Part shown: piece after piece, positions 8,539 to 18,264 of the stretch
Layout: the number at the start of each line of letters is the position of its first letter
Position numbering within the stretch: the first letter of the stretch is position 1
Source: Hyphomicrobium sp.
Lineage (GTDB): Bacteria > Pseudomonadota > Alphaproteobacteria > Rhizobiales > Hyphomicrobiaceae
Assembly (NCBI RefSeq): GCF_009026145.1
Contig: NZ_WBUE01000014.1
Location: 1-64,000, forward strand
Length of the DNA stretch: 64,000 nt
Direction: 5' to 3'
Notes under the pieces: model-generated
What the model was told of the DNA's origin: nothing
What the model saw: the letters and a program-made list of their open reading frames with translations, nothing else
Database searches by the model: none
Translations under genes and position numbers: made by a program

Positions 8539-9174
8539 TCAGGCGCTGCCATCCGTTTGCGGCCCGATGCGTCGCCCGACGGCGACGAGTGCCGCCACCA
8601 GCGCGAGATAGATCGCGATCAGCCCGGCGACGTTCACCAGCGCGCGCGGGTAGCCAAGCTCGGCGACGTCGATGAAGGGATAGGGATACCAGCCACTCAT
8701 GGCGCCGTGGATGAGCGTCCAGCCGACGTAGGCGAGTGGAAATTCGAGCGAAGCAAAGCCGACGCTCCAGTGGACCTCGCGCTTAGTCACGAACAGCGCC
8801 CAGTCGAGTACGAACAACGGTGGCGTCACGTAGTGCAGCGTGCGCTCGAAGTAGAGCGGCCAGCCCTGACGCTGGCTGAGATCGCGCAACAGCAGATAGT
8901 AGATCGTCGCCACCATGATGATGTAGCCGGCAATCGCCGTGCGCACCGACGGGCGCGCCAGGAACTGCCCGAGCGAAGAGCGCGGCGCGATCAGCGGCAC
9001 GAGCAAGGCGGCCGCCGCAAGGAGGTTGGCGAGGATGGTGAAGAAGCTGAAGAACTTGATCGACGAGACGCCAAGACCGTTCAGCGTCTCATAGCGCACC
9101 AGCAGCCCGTACTGCATGGCGACGGCGAACACGGTGAAGGCCCCCGCAGCGGCGCGGTAGATCGTGCATAGCAT
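8539..9174 (-). CDS. Pr6Pr family membrane protein
   Basis: Multi-pass hydrophobic protein with LNGLGVSSIKFFSFFTILANLL and HGAMSGWYPYPFIDV motifs. Confidence 0.75.
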   Translation of the reverse strand: MLCTIYRAAAGAFTVFAVAMQYGLLVRYETLNGLGVSSIKFFSFFTILANLLAAAALLVPLIAPRSSLGQFLARPSVRTAIAGYIIMVATIYYLLLRDLSQRQGWPLYFERTLHYVTPPLFVLDWALFVTKREVHWSVGFASLEFPLAYVGWTLIHGAMSGWYPYPFIDVAELGYPRALVNVAGLIAIYLALVAALVAVGRRIGPQTDGSA

Positions 9175-9521
9175 CTGCGGCGTGACCCTCGGCTGCTCGC
9201 TGCCGACTATAGTTCATAGCCGCATCGGCTCGCCAGAATCGGCGCCGGCGTTCAGGTGCCTTCGGGATTGCGCGCGTCGCGGTGGCGCTCGATGAGACGG
9301 GGTCCGCGAGCTCGTTGCCGCGCTGCGGGTCCGCCCGCTGCCCGACGGCCTTCCCGGCCCCGCGCTGGCGCTGCGGTACGCCCTCCCCCGGCGTCTCGCG
9401 TGCCAGCCGCCTTTTCGGCGGTGCTTTGCGCTCTTGCATGCCGTCGCCGCGAGTTCTCCTTGGCATTCCCGCTGACAAAACGTAATGACACCCGCCTCAG
9501 TTCTTCCCGAGAGCACGCCCT

Positions 9522-10400
9522 ATGCCGCGTCCGACCTCGCCGCCTCCCGTTCTCGCCCATGCCGGCGAGCTCCTGTCGCGCTATGACGTCATGTTCTGCG
9601 ACGTCTGGGGCGTGCTGCACGACGGCCATCGCGGCTTTGCGGCGGCGTGCGATGCGCTGCTGCAGTTTCGTGCCGGCGGCGGCACGGTGATCCTCGTCTC
9701 CAACGCGCCCGTGCCCGGCGAGCGCGTCGCTGCGATGCTCGATCTTCGCGCCGTGCCGCGCGCGGCCTACGACGACATCATCGCTTCCGGCGAGATAGCG
9801 CTGCGCCATATCGCCGACAAAGGCTATGCGCATCTGTTCTGTATCGGTCCAGGCGAGCGCGATGCCGCCACCTTCTCGCGCCTTGGCGGCAAACGCGTCG
9901 GGATAGACGCGGCCGATGCCATTCTGTGCACCGGGCTCAACGACGACGTCAACGAGACGGCCGACGACTATCGCCCACTGTTAGAGCAGGCGCGGGCACG
10001 ACATCTACCGTTGGTGTGCGCCAACCCCGATCTCGTCGTCGACGTCGGCGGCCGACAGTTCCTCTGCGCCGGGGCCATTGCCAATCTCTACGAGCGGATG
10101 GACGGGGAGGTGTTCTGGGCCGGCAAGCCGCACGCCAACGCCTATGAGGCCGCCCGCGCCGCCGCCGAAGGACTGCGCGGCAGAGAGGTGCCGCGCCAGC
10201 GCATCATCGCCATCGGCGACAGCCTGCGCACCGACCTCAAGGGTGCCGAGGCGTTCGGAATTGACGCCATTTTCGTGGCTTCCGGCATTCACCGCGAGGA
10301 GACGATGGGCTCCGGCAGCCTTTGCCCGGAGCAGCTGGCGCGCCTATTCGCGCCGCCGGCACCCTGCCCCATCGCGGTGATGGAGCGGCTCGTCTGGTAG
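9522..10400 (+). CDS. TIGR01459-type HAD-superfamily hydrolase
   Basis: MFCDVWGVLHDG, VILVSNAP, AGKPHANAYEAA and AIGDSLRTDLKGA motifs. Confidence 0.85.
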   Translation: MPRPTSPPPVLAHAGELLSRYDVMFCDVWGVLHDGHRGFAAACDALLQFRAGGGTVILVSNAPVPGERVAAMLDLRAVPRAAYDDIIASGEIALRHIADKGYAHLFCIGPGERDAATFSRLGGKRVGIDAADAILCTGLNDDVNETADDYRPLLEQARARHLPLVCANPDLVVDVGGRQFLCAGAIANLYERMDGEVFWAGKPHANAYEAARAAAEGLRGREVPRQRIIAIGDSLRTDLKGAEAFGIDAIFVASGIHREETMGSGSLCPEQLARLFAPPAPCPIAVMERLVW

Positions 10401-10470
10401 CCCTGTGCGCCGTTGCGGAGGCCAAGGCGCGGGTCTAGACTTTCGGCGGTCCAGCATAGGGGGGACGGTC

Positions 10471-10803
10471 ATGCGCTGCGCTCGCTTTGCCATCATCGCC
10501 ATCGGCTCGCTGGCAGTTTCCGCCGGGGCTCTCGCGGACGACACGGGCCTTGCCTACTCGCACGATCTGCGCAAGGAAGGCGGCCGCCTGTGCATGTCGG
10601 ATCACTATCACTCGGGATCAGGCTCGGGCCGCACCAAGGCCGCTGCCCAGGCCGCCGCCGCGCGCTCGTGGGCCGACTTCACCAACTTCGAGTATGGCAG
10701 CGTCTGGGCGCGCTGGTCGCTCGCGCGCAGCAAATCGGTGCGCTACACGAAGGCCGAGAGCGGCTGGAGCGCCGACGTCGACGGCCGCCCGTGCCGCGGC
10801 TAG
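10471..10803 (+). CDS. hypothetical secreted protein
   Basis: MRCARFAIIAIGSLAVSAGALADD signal peptide. Confidence 0.6.
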   Translation: MRCARFAIIAIGSLAVSAGALADDTGLAYSHDLRKEGGRLCMSDHYHSGSGSGRTKAAAQAAAARSWADFTNFEYGSVWARWSLARSKSVRYTKAESGWSADVDGRPCRG

Positions 10804-11033
10804 CAGCCCCGCTAAGCGCGCCTCATAGCTCGGCAATTCCCGCCCATTTACCGGCCAGTTACCTTAACGGTCCATGCTCTCCGGCAGACGCTTAACCCCC
10901 GTCTGTCGTCACCCAACCGTCCAAACCTTTGTCTCGCTCGAAGGCCGCGAGCGATCCCGTAACCGCGGGGACAGTCACGCGTGCGCCTTGCTGGTACTTC
11001 CGGGATCCAGGGTATTGAGGACCTCGTAAAGGA

Positions 11034-11348
11034 ATGAAGGCAATGACCGCAACGTCCCCCGGCTTCCAGTTACATGCGTACCGCGCTGCGTTCGTCGCCG
11101 CGGTTGCGCTCATCGCGGCCATCGCCGCGGTCCCACAGGCAAACGCTGTCAGCCCGCAGGTGCGCAACGCCTGTGCCAACGACTATCTCAGCAACTGCAG
11201 CGCCTACGATCCGGAAAGCGCCCAGACGCGCAAATGCATGCGCGCCGTCGGCTATAAGCTGTCCAAGGGTTGCATCGCCGCCCTGGTCGCCGCCGGCGAG
11301 GTCTCCAAGGCCGAGATCGCCCGCCGCTCCGCCAGCAACCGCCGCTGA
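11034..11348 (+). CDS. small secreted Cys-containing protein
   Basis: Signal peptide, then CANDYLSNCSAYDPESAQTRKCMRAVGYKLSKGCIAALV (spacing resembles one cysteine-rich repeat unit). Confidence 0.6.
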   Translation: MKAMTATSPGFQLHAYRAAFVAAVALIAAIAAVPQANAVSPQVRNACANDYLSNCSAYDPESAQTRKCMRAVGYKLSKGCIAALVAAGEVSKAEIARRSASNRR

Positions 11349-11372
11349 TCTGAACATCCGCACCGCAGACTG

Positions 11373-11409
11373 GGGCCGCGCGCCATCGAAGCGCCCGGCC
11401 CTTTTTTTT
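11373..11409 (+). terminator. Rho-independent terminator
   Basis: GGGCCGCGCGC-CATCGAA-GCGCCCGGCCC (10/11 pairing) followed by T8. Confidence 0.85.
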
Positions 11410-11515
11410 GCGCGCGCCGGCGGTTAACCAACCGGTAAGCGACTCACCGCTGACTGGGGGCTGCAATGCCGGGGTGCGCCAACGCCACCACCTCTCGAAG
11501 CCATGCGGGTGGTTC

Positions 11516-11668
11516 ATGACCAGATTGCTGTACGACCTTGAGGATTACCTAGAGGACGCCGTGCACGCCGAGCGTCTCCCCCGCTGGATGCGCCGCATCG
11601 TGCGCGCCATCGGCCGCACCGTCGGCGAGACCGGCGACCTCATCGCCTGGCATCGCGCCCGGTTCTGA
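11516..11668 (+). CDS. small hypothetical protein (50 aa)
   Basis: MTRLLYDLEDYLEDAVHAERLPRWMRRIVRAIGRTVGETGDLIAWHRARF, within ORF 11408..11668. Confidence 0.45.
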   Translation: MTRLLYDLEDYLEDAVHAERLPRWMRRIVRAIGRTVGETGDLIAWHRARF

Positions 11669-11779
11669 ATAGCGGCGAGATCCGCGGTCCGTGAGCGCCC
11701 TATGTCGCGACCGCGGGCGGTAGCAGGGCGCTCGACGACCTGCTAAGGAGCGCTCCGAACCGCAGTATCTGGAGCCACC

Positions 11780-12208
11780 ATGAGCGACGCCGAAAGCAAG
11801 GTGCGGAGCGAGACCGCCGCCCTCATCCGCCGCTACTACGACGCCTTCAACGCCGGCGACAGCGCCGGCATGATCGCCTGCCTCACCGATGACGTCATCC
11901 ACGACGTCAATCAGGGTGAGCGGCGCCAGGGCCTCGACAAGTTCAAGGCCTTCAACGCGCGCATGGACCACCACTACAAAGAGAAGCTCGAGAACATCGT
12001 GGTGATGGTGAGCAAGGACGGGCAGCGCGCGGCCGCCGAGTTCAACGTCCACGGCGTCTACAAGGCCACCGACAGCGGGCTTCCCGAAGCCAAGGGCCAG
12101 ACATATATTTTGCCGGCGGGGACCTTCTTCGCCATCCGCGACGGCAAGATCGCTCGCGTCACCACCTACTACAACCTGACCGACTGGATCGCGCAGGTTT
12201 CCGGCTAA
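11780..12208 (+). CDS. NTF2-like / ketosteroid isomerase-related protein
   Basis: IRRYYDAFNAGDSAGMIACLTDDVIHDVNQGE motif. Confidence 0.8.
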   Translation: MSDAESKVRSETAALIRRYYDAFNAGDSAGMIACLTDDVIHDVNQGERRQGLDKFKAFNARMDHHYKEKLENIVVMVSKDGQRAAAEFNVHGVYKATDSGLPEAKGQTYILPAGTFFAIRDGKIARVTTYYNLTDWIAQVSG

Positions 12209-12235
12209 GCCGGCTCCCAACAAGGTTCAAGCGCA

Positions 12236-12610
12236 ATGCTCGTCACCATGCTGAGGTGCAAGCTGCACCGGGCCACCGTTACCGAATGCGACCTGCATTA
12301 TCAGGGCTCGCTGAAGATCGACGCCGACCTCATCAAAGCCGCCGGCTTCCTGCCGAACGAGCACATCGAGGTCTACAACATCGACAACGGCGAACGCTTC
12401 ACCACCTACGTGATCGAGGGCCGCGCGGGCAGCGGCGTCATCGGCCTCAACGGCGCGGCAGCGCGTAAGGCCTGCGTCGGTGATCGCATCATCATCTGCT
12501 CCTACGCGGCGGTGGACCTCACCGAAGCTAAGACACACAAGCCGAAGATCGTCGTGCTGGGCCCGGCCAACGAGATCGAGCGCATCACCGACAAGCCGAC
12601 CGTCGAATAG
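12236..12610 (+). CDS. panD: aspartate 1-decarboxylase
   Basis: MLRCKLHRATVTECDLHYQGSLKID (Gly-Ser processing site) and GLNGAAARKACVGDRIIICSYA. Confidence 0.93.
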   Translation: MLVTMLRCKLHRATVTECDLHYQGSLKIDADLIKAAGFLPNEHIEVYNIDNGERFTTYVIEGRAGSGVIGLNGAAARKACVGDRIIICSYAAVDLTEAKTHKPKIVVLGPANEIERITDKPTVE

Positions 12611-12627
12611 CCGCCCCGAGGAAATCC

Positions 12628-13218
12628 ATGGCGCTGGAGGTGAAGTCTCTAACGGGCGAGGAGATCCGCTCGGTGCTGCCGGCGCTGGCGCGGCTGCGCA
12701 TTGTCGTGTTCCGCGACTGGCCATATCTCTACGATGGCACGCTGGAGTACGAGGAGAAGTACCTCGCCAGGCTGGCGGCGGCGCCGGGCGCCGTGTGCAT
12801 CGTCGCCAAGGACGGCGAGGAGATCGTCGGCGCCTCGACGGCAGCGCCGATGATCGAGCACGCGGACGAGTTCGCCGAGCCGTTCGAGAAGGCAGGCTTC
12901 GACCTCAACAAGATCTTCTACTGCGGCGAATCCGTACTGCTTAAATCGCACCGCGGCCACGGGCTCGGACACGCGTTCTTCGATGGGCGCGAGGCGCACG
13001 CGCGAAAGCTCGGCGGCTTCACGCATTCGACCTTCTGCCGCGTCGTGCGCCCCGACGATCACCCATTAAAACCGAAGGATTACGTTCCCCTCGATGCCTT
13101 CTGGCGAAAGCGCGGCTACGCTCCCGTCGAGGGGCTCATCGCCACCTACGCGTGGAAGGACATCGACCAGGACCACGAGACCGACCACGCCATGCAGTTC
13201 TGGATGAAGCCGCTCTGA
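12628..13218 (+). CDS. GNAT family N-acetyltransferase
   Basis: ESVLLKSHRGHGLGHAFFDGREAHARKLG acetyl-CoA binding region. Confidence 0.75.
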   Translation: MALEVKSLTGEEIRSVLPALARLRIVVFRDWPYLYDGTLEYEEKYLARLAAAPGAVCIVAKDGEEIVGASTAAPMIEHADEFAEPFEKAGFDLNKIFYCGESVLLKSHRGHGLGHAFFDGREAHARKLGGFTHSTFCRVVRPDDHPLKPKDYVPLDAFWRKRGYAPVEGLIATYAWKDIDQDHETDHAMQFWMKPL

Positions 13219-13236
13219 GCGGCCGAAAGCGCCGTC

Positions 13237-14145
13237 ATGAGCCACCGCCAGACCCTCAAGGTCGCCGCCGCCCAGTATCCGATTGATCAGCCGGCCACGC
13301 TCGAAGCTTGGCGGGACAAGATCGCGCGTTGGGTCGCGGACGGCGCGCAGACTGGCGCCGAAGTGCTGGTATTCCCCGAATATGCGGCGATCGAGCAGGC
13401 CGCAGCGCTCGGCGAGAAGGTCTACGGCGATCTCGACGCGACGCTGCAGGCGGTGGCCGAGCTGGAGGTCGACCGCGTTGGCCTCCACCAGGAGCTGGCG
13501 GCCAAGCACCGCGTGCACATCCTCGTTGGCAGCGGCCCGGCGCGCAAGGGCGAAGGCCGCTACGTCAACGCCGCCCAGCTCGTCACGCCGAAGGGCAGCG
13601 TCGGCGTGCAGGAGAAATTGATCATGACGCCGTTCGAGACCGACTGGGGCATCTCGGCCGGCACCCAAGTGCGCGTCTTCGACACCGTGCTGGGACTGAT
13701 CGGCGTCACCATCTGCTACGACAGCGAGTTCCCGCTGCTTGCCCGCGCCATGGCGGAAGCCGGTGCCGAGATGTTGCTGGTGCCCTCGTGCACCGAGCGG
13801 CTCTCGGGCTATCACCGCGTGCGCACCGGGTCGCGGGCGCGCGCGCTGGAGAACCAGATCGCCGCCATCGTCAGCCCGACGGTCGGGGACGCGCTGTGGT
13901 CGCCGGCCGTCGACCGCAACACCGGCGCCGCCGGCATCTACGTGCCGGCCGAGCAGACGGTGTCGGACACCGGCGTCCTGGCGCAGGGTGAGCTGAACGC
14001 GGCGCAGTGGGTGGCGGCGACGGTCGACCTGGCGCGCCTGCGCCATCTGCGCTCCTCCGGCGAGATGCGCAACTACGTCGACTGGCCGAACCAGCCGGGC
14101 GCCGTCAGGCTCGCCGACAAGGTCGAGATCGTCATGCTGGAATGA
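13237..14145 (+). CDS. carbon-nitrogen hydrolase (nitrilase superfamily)
   Basis: VFPEYAAIE (Glu), EKLIMTPFE (Lys), GVTICYDSEFP (Cys) triad. Confidence 0.88.
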   Translation: MSHRQTLKVAAAQYPIDQPATLEAWRDKIARWVADGAQTGAEVLVFPEYAAIEQAAALGEKVYGDLDATLQAVAELEVDRVGLHQELAAKHRVHILVGSGPARKGEGRYVNAAQLVTPKGSVGVQEKLIMTPFETDWGISAGTQVRVFDTVLGLIGVTICYDSEFPLLARAMAEAGAEMLLVPSCTERLSGYHRVRTGSRARALENQIAAIVSPTVGDALWSPAVDRNTGAAGIYVPAEQTVSDTGVLAQGELNAAQWVAATVDLARLRHLRSSGEMRNYVDWPNQPGAVRLADKVEIVMLE

Positions 14146-14147
14146 CA

Positions 14148-14199
14148 GTGAAATGGTGAGATGGTGAAATCGTGAGGTCATGAGCACTCACCATTTCAC
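14148..14199. repeat. inverted repeat GTGAAATGGTGAG / CTCACCATTTCAC between convergent genes
   Basis: Perfect 13-bp arms at 14148-14160 and 14187-14199, embedded in TGGTGAAAT microrepeats. Confidence 0.8.
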
Positions 14200-14217
14200 C
14201 ACTTCACTACTTCACGA

Positions 14218-14922
14218 CTACTGCAGCGCCCAGGTTATGGTGACGCTGGCCTCCAGCGTCTCCGTTCCGCGCTCGATCGGCACCGCCTCCGCCTTCATCG
14301 CCCGCGCAAAGACTGGGCGCGGGGGCGCCATCGCCTCGCCCTCCGTGATCGTCAGCACCTCGCCGACCTCGGCCCCGGCCGCCGCCGCGTAAAGCTCGGC
14401 GCGACGGCGCGCGTTCACTACTGCCTCCTTGCGCGCCTCATCGAGCAGCATCTCGGCCTTGCTGACCTCGAAGTTCAGTCCCGCGGTCTGGTTGGCGCCG
14501 GCGGTGACCAGCCGGTCGAGAATGTCGCCCAGCTTGTCGAGATCGCGCACCAGCACCTGCACCTCGTTGGTGACGCTATAGCCGTCGATCTTCGCCGCCT
14601 GCCCCTCGACGGGGCGGGTGTAGCGCGGCTCGACGCGGAACGAGGCGGTCTGGATGTCCTTGGCGTCGATGCCGGACGCCTTCATCTCGGCGATCACCTT
14701 CTGCATCGCCTCGGTGTTCTTCGACAGCGCCTCGCGCGCGGTTGAGCCGTCGGCCATTACGCCCGAGGTGATGCGCGCCTGATCGGGCTCGACCGTCACG
14801 CTGCCGCTGGCCGTGACGGTGATGGTGCGGCGCGGCTTATCCTCCTCGGCATGCGCCGGGATGGCGCCGATGAGGGCGAGCCCCACGATGGCGGGGCGTA
14901 CATATTTTCTGAGGGAGCGCAT
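14218..14922 (-). CDS. SIMPL domain-containing protein
   Basis: Signal peptide; ITVTASGSVTVEPDQARITSGVMADG and Lys/Glu-rich SIMPL-like repeats. Confidence 0.85.
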   Translation of the reverse strand: MRSLRKYVRPAIVGLALIGAIPAHAEEDKPRRTITVTASGSVTVEPDQARITSGVMADGSTAREALSKNTEAMQKVIAEMKASGIDAKDIQTASFRVEPRYTRPVEGQAAKIDGYSVTNEVQVLVRDLDKLGDILDRLVTAGANQTAGLNFEVSKAEMLLDEARKEAVVNARRRAELYAAAAGAEVGEVLTITEGEAMAPPRPVFARAMKAEAVPIERGTETLEASVTITWALQ

Positions 14923-15069
14923 TCTTCTACCTTGAGGAGGTTGCTGCTGGCACCAACATATAGCCGCGCTTCGCGGAGGATTCGCGGCGAAATCAGTGGG
15001 TTTCAGCGACAGCACTAAGTCTGGTATGAGGGGCCCCCTGCCCGCTACGCGCTGAGTCTCGCGGGGTGC

Positions 15070-15145
15070 GGGCCCGTAGCTCAATGGTTAGAGCTGGCGG
15101 CTCATAACCGTCTGGTTCCAGGTTCGAATCCTGGCGGGCCCACCA
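15070..15145 (+). tRNA. tRNA with CAT anticodon (arm most like tRNA-Ile2(CAU); Met not excluded)
   Basis: GGGCCCG...CGGGCCCACCA acceptor stem with encoded CCA, GGCGGCTCATAACCGTC anticodon arm, GGTTCGAATCC T-loop, 76 nt. Confidence 0.92.
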
Positions 15146-16526
15146 CTTCCCCGCTCGCTCGGCCGGCCGCGCTGAGGCCGCCTGCCGCCGCCTGAGCCGA
15201 GATCTCGCTTCGGCGCGCGAGCAGATAGACGGGAACCCCGCTCGCCAGTATGGCGAGGCCCGCCAGCGCCCCGACGCCCGTGTAAGCGATGCTGGCGTGC
15301 ACCAGGTAGAGCGCGGTGGCGCAAAACACGATCGGGGTAAGCGGATAGAGCGGTACAGGAAACGGAAGATCCCGCTGGGGCTCGCGCCAACGGAAGACGA
15401 TTAAAGACAAGCCGATCAGCGCCATGAACATCCAGAAGACCGGCGCCGTGTATTCGACCATGGCGGTGAAGCCGTCGCGCGTGGTGGCGCCGAAGGCTAC
15501 GAGGCTCAGCGCAATGGCTGCCTGCAGCACGATGGCGGTCGAGGGTGCGCCGTTGCCAGCGTTTCTGTCGCCGAGCCGGCCAAACAGTGGGTAGCTGCGC
15601 CCCAGCGCAAACATCGAACGCGCCCCTGTGAAGATCGTCCCGTTCAGCGTGCTCAGCGCGGCAACGCAAACAATCAGAGCCACGGCGAGCACGCCTCCCG
15701 TACCGAGCACCTTCTCGACGGGCTCGGTGACGAGCTTCTCCTGCCGCAACCCGTCAAGCCCAACGCTCAGCACCAGGGCGACGTTGATGAGCAGATAGAG
15801 CGCCGTCACGATGCCCGTGCCGATGAGCAGCACGCGCACCATGTTGCGCCGGACATCGCGTATCTCGCCCGACAAATATGCTGCCTCGTTCCAGCCGCCG
15901 TAGGTGAGAAGTATGAACACCAGTGCCAGTCCAGCGGCACCGCTGTCGCTCGTGACATTGGCGTGGCCTTGCGGCCCCAGATCGGGCGCCGCCATAAAGC
16001 CGGCGATGGCCACGATGAGGATCGCCGTCACCCCTGCCACGGTCAGCGCTAGCTGCAATTTCCCGCTCGATGTCGTGCCGGCGAGCTGCAGGGCGGAGAG
16101 CACGAGAATGGCCGCCGCTGCGTGCAGGGCGGCGCCCGACGAGCCGAACGGAACGACGGCCGCGGCGTAGTCGCCATAGGCGAAGGCGACAGCGGCGATG
16201 GCGCCCGTCTGGATCACGGTCATGCGCCCCCATGCAAACAGGAAACTTAGACCATCCCCATAGGCTTCTTTCAGGTAGTGGTACTCGCCGCCCGCATGGG
16301 GACGCGACGTGCCGAGCTCCGCATAACAGAGAGCGCCGACCAGCGTCAGCAGGCCACCGGCCGCCCATAGCCCTATAAACGCCAGCGCGCTGTCAACGTT
16401 GGCGGCGACGACGGGCGGGGTCTTGAATATGCCGATACCGACCACGATGCCGATCAGCATCGCGCTCGCCTGCGTCACGCCGAGCAGTGGAAGCTGATTG
16501 GAACTAGGACTGGGCCGATCGCTCAC
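15102..16526 (-). CDS. APC family amino-acid permease
   Basis: Multi-TM; GIVVGIGIFKTPPVV, AWAAGGLLTLVGALCYAELGT-like N-terminus. Stop codon lies inside the antisense of the tRNA. Confidence 0.87.
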   Translation of the reverse strand: MSDRPSPSSNQLPLLGVTQASAMLIGIVVGIGIFKTPPVVAANVDSALAFIGLWAAGGLLTLVGALCYAELGTSRPHAGGEYHYLKEAYGDGLSFLFAWGRMTVIQTGAIAAVAFAYGDYAAAVVPFGSSGAALHAAAAILVLSALQLAGTTSSGKLQLALTVAGVTAILIVAIAGFMAAPDLGPQGHANVTSDSGAAGLALVFILLTYGGWNEAAYLSGEIRDVRRNMVRVLLIGTGIVTALYLLINVALVLSVGLDGLRQEKLVTEPVEKVLGTGGVLAVALIVCVAALSTLNGTIFTGARSMFALGRSYPLFGRLGDRNAGNGAPSTAIVLQAAIALSLVAFGATTRDGFTAMVEYTAPVFWMFMALIGLSLIVFRWREPQRDLPFPVPLYPLTPIVFCATALYLVHASIAYTGVGALAGLAILASGVPVYLLARRSEISAQAAAGGLSAAGRASGEVVGPPGFEPGTRRL

Positions 16527-16548
16527 TTCGCCGCTCCTGCAGACTGCA

Positions 16549-17142
16549 TCAGCCGCCTTTGTTCGACTGCCGCTGGCTCTTCTCGGGGACGACCCACATG
16601 TAGATCGTGCGGCCCTCCACGATGACCTTCCTGTCGGGCTTCCAGTCGCCCATGTCGAAAGCGTGCGAGACGACGCGCGTACCGGGCTTCAGCTCGGCGA
16701 GGATGCGCGGGCGCAGCTCCATGTTGACGCGTGGCATGAGATACAGCGTCAGCACGGTAGCTTTGCTGATGTCGGTCTCGAACAGGTTCTGCTGCTTGAA
16801 CTCGACCTTGTCCTGAACCCTAGCATTGACGGCGTTGGCTTTGGCCTCTTGCACGCGCACGGGATTGATATCGACGCCCATTCCCTTCGTGCCATAGCGC
16901 TTCGCTGCCGTGATCGGAATGCGCCCGTCGCCGGAGCCGAGATCGATGACGTAGTCGCCTTCTTTTACCTCGGCGATGTCGAGCATCTTGTCGACGATGG
17001 CTTGCGGCGTCGGGTAGTAGGGCGCATCGAGCTTGACCTCCTCGGCGTGGGGAACCGGACCGCCCGGGGCCAGAAGGAACAGCGCCAGAAGCAGCACCAA
17101 GGCCGCTGCGGCAGGGTGTGAGAATGCGCGTGGACTTTCCAT
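16549..17142 (-). CDS. exported class I SAM-dependent methyltransferase
   Basis: Signal-like N-terminus; DYVIDLGSGDGRIPITAAKRYG motif I and VTLYLMPRVN. Confidence 0.82.
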   Translation of the reverse strand: MESPRAFSHPAAAALVLLLALFLLAPGGPVPHAEEVKLDAPYYPTPQAIVDKMLDIAEVKEGDYVIDLGSGDGRIPITAAKRYGTKGMGVDINPVRVQEAKANAVNARVQDKVEFKQQNLFETDISKATVLTLYLMPRVNMELRPRILAELKPGTRVVSHAFDMGDWKPDRKVIVEGRTIYMWVVPEKSQRQSNKGG

Positions 17143-17234
17143 AGGACACCTCGGCTGGCTGCACGCAGCGGCGCGAGTGGAACGGCGCGCCGTGCGCAAG
17201 GTTCCGCGCGAGCCCTCAGCACCGCCACGCGCAG

Positions 17235-17378
17235 TCAGCGCGCGAGCTGTAACCGGCAGCGCTCGTCAGTACAGTGCTTCTCGTAGCCTGAAGGATGGCC
17301 TTGCTGCGGCACCGGATCCGGCGTGATCCACGCCGCCGCGACCCCGACGAGAAGCTGTAACAGCAGATCCATCTGCAT
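17235..17378 (-). CDS. small hypothetical protein
   Basis: MQMDLLLQLLVGVAAAWITPDPVPQQGHPSGYEKHCTDERCRLQLAR. Confidence 0.4.
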   Translation of the reverse strand: MQMDLLLQLLVGVAAAWITPDPVPQQGHPSGYEKHCTDERCRLQLAR

Positions 17379-17591
17379 TGCCTCCCTTTTCGGATATGCA
17401 TTTTCAAGAAAGATGCAAGAACGTCGCCAGTTGGAATTTGGATCCAAGGCTTCTGACGCACGGCGCGGCGCTTGCACCGACCCCCATTGTGCTTGCGCGC
17501 GCCCTTGGCCTGCCGCACCAGGTAGAGAGTGGGTCAGTGTTCAGTCCCGCGTGCCTGAGCCGCTGACAACGCTGCATTCGCCAACTGGGGC

Positions 17592-17978
17592 TCAGGCGTC
17601 GTGGCCGTTGGCATCCACGATGGAGATGCCCTCGCCGGCATGCACCGACTTCAGGCGGCTGACGTCGTCGAGCGCCATCGCCCAGATATTGCACGGGCTC
17701 GCCATGCGAATTTCGCCGCGGCGTGACACCGGCGTCGGGCCGAAGCCGATGGCAATGGCGTCGCCATCCGGCCAGAAGGCGATCTCGCCGGCGTTGATCA
17801 CGTCGCGGGCCCCGGGCTCGGGATCGGAGCTCACGGGCGCATTGAAGTAGACCTCGCGCCCCCACATCTTCGCTTCGGCGTGGATCGGCAGGGCCGCCCA
17901 GATCCGTTCGGCGGTCGGCGTCTCCAATAGCCGAGCGCGAATGGCCACCTTGCCAGCACGGATCACAATCTCGCGCAT
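17592..17978 (-). CDS. cyclophilin-like fold protein
   Basis: ARLLETPTAERIWAALPIHAEAKMWGREVYFNAP...GEIAFWPDGDAIAIGFGPTP; GGGAGG SD upstream of ATG. Confidence 0.75.
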   Translation of the reverse strand: MREIVIRAGKVAIRARLLETPTAERIWAALPIHAEAKMWGREVYFNAPVSSDPEPGARDVINAGEIAFWPDGDAIAIGFGPTPVSRRGEIRMASPCNIWAMALDDVSRLKSVHAGEGISIVDANGHDA

Positions 17979-18264
17979 CATGCGCCTCCCAAGCCGGTCA
18001 GTCTCGCGCCGCCGTTGCCGCCACTCTCTCATTGAGACGAGGCGGCAGCAATACCCCGGGAGGCGGGCCGCTGCTGCCACACCCTGTTGCAGAGGCAAAT
18101 TTGGGCGGCGGGGGTGCGCGTGGGCGCGCTCTATCCCGTTCGCTTGGCTCGAAAATGTGGGAGCGACGGGCACCTGCGCTGGCTCGGATGCAAGACTGGA
18201 TCGTATGCAATTGCGCCACGCCTGGACGGGCGTGGCGCGCATGGTGCTTGAAGGCGTGTGGCTT

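Noticed and set aside
15088-15669. Minus-strand ORF ending GGPARIRTWNQTVMSRQL
   Set aside because: Alternative frame of the permease and of the tRNA antisense; the tail is a tRNA-derived artefact.
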